NCBI GenBank assembly: GCA_936440205.1
Contig: OW387139.1
Span: 31,398,378 to 31,462,377, forward strand
Length of the DNA stretch: 64,000 nucleotides
Reading direction: 5' to 3'
Source of the DNA: Lepidonotus clava
Taxonomy: Eukaryota; Annelida; Polychaeta; Phyllodocida; Polynoidae
Position numbers and translations under genes: made by a program. Positions 60,483 through 64,000 of this stretch are shown here, in pieces. The notes below the pieces were generated by a model. That model saw only the letters and a program-made list of their open reading frames with translations, was not told the origin of the DNA and did not search any database. Positions within the stretch are counted from its first letter, which is position 1. Each line of letters opens with the position of its first letter.

Positions 60483-63400
60483 ATGCCAAAGAAAGAAAAC
60501 AAAGGAAAGAGCTCTGAAAAGGTGAACTTGTCCTGGTGAGCGATAATATATTACGTTGCCAAAGACATTTGCAGCCAAGTCAGGCCTAGGCTGGTAGTTG
60601 GTAGGGCAGCACAATGACGTCGTAAGACGTTGGCAAATGGTCAAAAGACGTCAGCAAATGGTCAGTTATTTGGTCCTGAGGACGTCCTGATGACGTTGGC
60701 TGCCCATCCAAATGACATCTTTTGGATGTGTTTTGGTCCAAAACTGGTCCAAGTTCAAGCATAGTCATAGAACTGTACGTATCCCTACAGTTCTATGGTT
60801 CAAGTTCAAGTTCAAGTCGCTTTATTGTGATGCACTTTTACAAGTATTTTACACAAAGCATTTTAAGACTACATACACAGTTCCTATTATGACTACATGC
60901 TACTCAACAATCTGACGATTGTACAAGATGAAAGAGTGAAGAGGGCGCCATAGCCCTCTTTACTCTATACATAATAGTCTACGTAGGGGTGAATAAATTG
61001 GTGACCTGGTAATGTAGTTTAAAGCTGGAGTATCGTCCATGGGTTTCTAACGTTAGAGGCCCCACCCCTAACCCTAACGACGTGACGGCCGGCGACGTGT
61101 TTTGTGACGTTAGAACGTAATCCAGCGACGTGATTGGTCACGTCATGAATTTCGCGCCAGTGAAATGGGGTTACAACTCAGCAAATTACGTCCTCCACAT
61201 GGACGATACTCTGGCTTTAAGGGTTTTTTCTTTTTGATTAGAGCTCCCCATTCGCACGATATACAATGGCCTCTGAAATGAAAGATTGAACAATCGATGC
61301 TACTGGGGGTTCGGTAGATTTCATAATGTAGATAAATTGTTGTCTGTCTAGATGCGTAAAGGAGGGGTCATAGTTCGTGATGTTCTGCAGCATTTTACTC
61401 CTTTCTTTCACATGTATTTTACAGTACATAATAAAATGTTTTTCGTCCTCAGTGTCGTTGCAAGTCTTACAGAGTCTATTCTTAATTTCCGTTTTCGGTC
61501 TGGTGTACCGCCCCCTCTCAATTTCTAGATTATGAGCACTTGTTCTCAAACGCGTAAAGTTAACTCTTGCAGTTTTGCTGTTCATGTGCTTTAGGTAAGG
61601 TTCGAAAGTAAAGGTGTCCTTAAATTTGTTGTAAGTCCTTAATTTATTTATTTCCCCTTTCCCGTTATAATCTGTATCAATAGCTACTTTCCATTTTTCC
61701 TCATATATCTCCTTTAGTGCCATTTCTAATGCTTTCACTGTGCTGTTTGACATAATCCCCATAACTCATGCATGTCTAAAATGTCGCATACCATGCGCTT
61801 GATATTTGTTAGCCAACATTGTGTTCCATTTCTTTCTAGCGAGAGATTTGCCTTGTATGTGTCTAGCAGTAGAGGTTTGTTAAGACTTGAGGACATATTC
61901 AACCAATATTTCAGAGCCTGTTTCCAAATAAAAATTGATATAAATTGATATCCAAATTGGTCCCATTCAAAATTTGAAAAGTCATTTTAGAAAGATTATT
62001 AATTTATCAAAATTACATAGTTTGAAAGCAACTTTTTTTGATATTTTCATAGAATTAGATATGTTATTTTTTAAGGTAGCTGTAAAAGAGTTAAAAATCA
62101 GATTTTATATCGATATTTCCGCATGTATCAACATTTTTTCATAAATTTTCCACGCGTACTTTTGAAAAATTGTTTTATTGGTATACAATATCTTTATAAA
62201 CATTCCCGACTATATATAATACATTTTCAATGATATATCTTTCATATCATTTGGTCTGTATTTGGTCGGCATTTGGACAATATTTGGACAAAATTTGGTC
62301 CAAATTACGTCATTTGGATGGGCAGCCAACGTCATTTGGACAATTTTTTGGACGTCCTGAGGACGTAATTTTGCTACCTGGGTAGGGGGCCCGCCCCTGT
62401 CCCGCTCCACTCCGACTAAGGGGCTGGTATGGAGAGGCGATCTAGGTCAGCAGAGTGATCTTGGTGAGCGGTGTCACCTATTACATAATGTGTCGTGCAT
62501 CTTGGCCAGAAGCCCACCCTCAAACTCAGTCAAAGTAGCACAGCCTCTCGCCCCCAACCAGTCAAGTGATCTCAGAAACCTTAAAGTTGCACAGCCTCTC
62601 ACCCCGACCCTGTGAAGGTGATATTTGTTAAAAAGAAAACAAGTTTTTAGTGACCAAGTGACACATTTTGCGCAACATGTATTTTGTAAGGCAAAAGGTT
62701 AATTCAGTAAATCAGTCAAATTTTGGTTTAAAGGGATTAAGGACTGTCCAGCTGATTTCTAAATGAACCAGCACATAGCCTTGAGATGATTTGTTAGGTT
62801 AGACCAATACTATGGGAATAGATAACTGTGATAAAAAACACATGTCACCGTATTCATTTTCAAGATAAATGGGTGTTCAAAAATAAGGTTTTATTATGGG
62901 TTTCTTTGGGAAAACACTAGTTCTTCATCTCCTGAAAAATTTAACCAGCAATATATATCAATCAAACATGGTTGAATATCTATGGACCTTTAGCAATATA
63001 TTTCAACAAAGAAAAGTGGGAGTCACCATTGTAATTAAAGAGCTACAGCCCTTAGAAACAGAAAAATATGGCATTTCCTGTATATTCCTATGTAATCAAA
63101 TCCCCTGTAAATCTCTTATTATCCCTTTAATAAATATATAAAGAAAAAATTGTCGAACAATTTTTTATTGAATTTATGCGCAAAAGAGCAGTTTTTTCAG
63201 ATCCTAGAAATTGTGTTCAGCTATGTATTAACTAAAGAACTTGTTATAAGGATATATCATGGATATTTGAAACATAATACATTATATACGCCCTCCTTAT
63301 AGGTCTTAGCTTCCCGCTGAGGCAGGCGCTACTGGGTATTTCGACTTTCCTATCCTAATCTTCCCTATCTCAATAACACCAAATGTACGTAACATTATTC

Positions 63401-63873
63401 TTATGTGGCACTCTCGACAACGATGTGCATTTGTTATATGATGGGTAATATTACTAATTAAAAGGCATTGAAGCAAGTGATGCTTTGCTTTTTACACAGG
63501 TGATTAATTAAAATCTCCTATTCAATACGTTGCTGTATCCCTGTTTTTTTGTTTGCCATCAGAAATTGGTTTCTTTTCAGTCTAAATTATTCGTAACACT
63601 GGAAAATGAGGGTATTGTAAACACCAATGTGGTTGCTTATGATTAACGAATGGTTTACTGTCGTGTCCCTTATTTGAATCCTCCTTCTTTGCGAAATGAA
63701 ATTCTAGATTTCCACGATTTTGGTTCCTAAGTATTACAATGATTCAATCGTTCCACAGGCAGAAGAGCATGTCAAGGCCCAGCCAGAAGAGGGTGCCGTC
63801 TACAAAGGTGTAAAGGGACAGATAATTGTAAAGGTCATCGCTAAACCAGGCGCTAACCAAACAGCCGTGACAG
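60483..63873 (+). CDS. C15orf40: UPF0235 (DUF167, YggU-like) protein, 5' part
   Basis: Two exons are seen, 60483-60521 and 63759-63873, with GT/AG borders (phase 0 then phase 1). The protein begins MPKKENKGKSSEK, like the lysine-rich start of the human homologue. The second exon holds KGQIIVKVIAKPGANQTAVT, which matches the family signature AKPGSKQNAV. These are small single-domain proteins found from bacteria to humans; the function is not established. The gene runs off the right edge. Its first intron contains a hAT-like element and a LINE fragment. Confidence 0.82.
60766..60797. repeat. Hairpin beside the LINE tail
   Basis: catagaactgta and its exact complement are separated by eight bases. 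It lies exactly at the end of the LINE tail repeats. Confidence 0.6.
60797..61930 (-). mobile_element. 3' fragment of a non-LTR retrotransposon (LINE)
   Basis: The minus strand encodes the C-terminal part of a LINE polyprotein. First comes a stretch with YWL...LLLDTYKANLSLERNG and W..NIKRMVCDIL (about 61920-61750). After a one-base frame change near 61760 comes a 174-codon frame (61238-61762) with HNLEIERGRYTRPK, then CKTCNDTEDEKHFIMYC, the cysteine-histidine motif typical of LINE C termini. The 3' end is a short repeat tail (ttgaac units, 60797-60817). It lacks its 5' part, so it is a dead, 5'-truncated copy. The clade (CR1/L2-like or other) is undecided. Confidence 0.65.
62390..63758. other. 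Remainder of UPF0235 intron 1, no gene seen
   Basis: gcacagcctctcRcccc occurs twice near 62538 and 62588. No exon or element ends are recognised before the acceptor ttccacag at 63758. Confidence 0.4.
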
Positions 63874-64000
63874 GTATCTATTGCAAGTTTTCCACTACTT
63901 GTGAGCATATATACGTTTAATGACATCACTTTCTCAAACAGATTCCACCCATTTTTTTATTGATCCAAAAGAGAGAAATGTCCATGATGGCATAAGCCCT

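Larger units (their letters stand above)
60607..62380. mobile_element. hAT-like element carrying a LINE fragment
   Basis: Possible 7-bp direct repeats (ggtaggg, 60600-60606 and 62381-62387) flank ends that both start CAG. The two arms hold inverted copies of a 25-base segment (60692-60716 and 62309-62333) and many gacgt and atttggac words. The interior holds a separate LINE fragment. Ends and duplication were judged by eye. Confidence 0.5.

Noticed and set aside
1-64000. tRNA, rRNA or CRISPR arrays
   Set aside because: No cloverleaf with a TTCRANY-type arm, no rRNA-like block and no regularly spaced direct repeats with unique spacers were found.

Overview
The window reads as nuclear DNA of a marine invertebrate animal, possibly an echinoderm, hemichordate, lancelet or lophotrochozoan. 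It is AT-rich, has many short exons with GT/AG introns, is dense in short palindromic DNA transposons, and carries a Ngaro-type retroelement. I cannot fix the phylum from sequence alone. All gene models below were built by hand from splice signals, codon phase and remembered protein families.

Layout. (1) 3.4-9.2 kb, plus strand: a six-exon gene for a 333-residue single-pass membrane protein with a prohibitin/SPFH-like domain and six cysteines. (2) 12.8-33.1 kb, plus strand: a tandem paralogue (395 residues) with matching exon structure and two extra upstream exons that give a PPPY-bearing N-terminal tail. Its 14.2-kb second intron... that is, the intron after its first exon, holds an antisense Ngaro-like element at 19.2-24.1 kb and a cluster of DNA-transposon relics. 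A 21-bp minisatellite follows its stop codon. (3) 33.6-39.4 kb: intergenic DNA where the paralogue and the next gene converge. (4) 40.3-60.0 kb, minus strand: a complete 28-exon gene for Integrator subunit 3 (INTS3), 1029 residues, with every intron phase consistent. (5) 60.2-60.4 kb: a 55-codon minus-strand ORF of unknown function. It lies head to head, 82 bp away, with the start of a plus-strand UPF0235 (C15orf40/YggU-like) gene that runs off the right edge.

The genes do not form one pathway. INTS3 acts in snRNA 3'-end processing, transcription attenuation and, within SOSS, DNA repair. The two SPFH-like paralogues are a local duplication of a family I cannot match to a named vertebrate gene. 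Their conserved cysteine cluster, conserved N-glycosylation sequon and, in one copy, cytosolic-type PPPY tail suggest a type II membrane protein with its SPFH-like part outside the cytosol. That topology would be unusual.

The most striking non-genic signal is a set of three TTAA-flanked miniature elements (14.5, 32.5 and 55.4 kb). They share ends and a central motif but are filled with different repeated 'words'. Several other elements (7.3, 15.5, 43.7 and 60.6 kb) are also built from their own short word on both strands.
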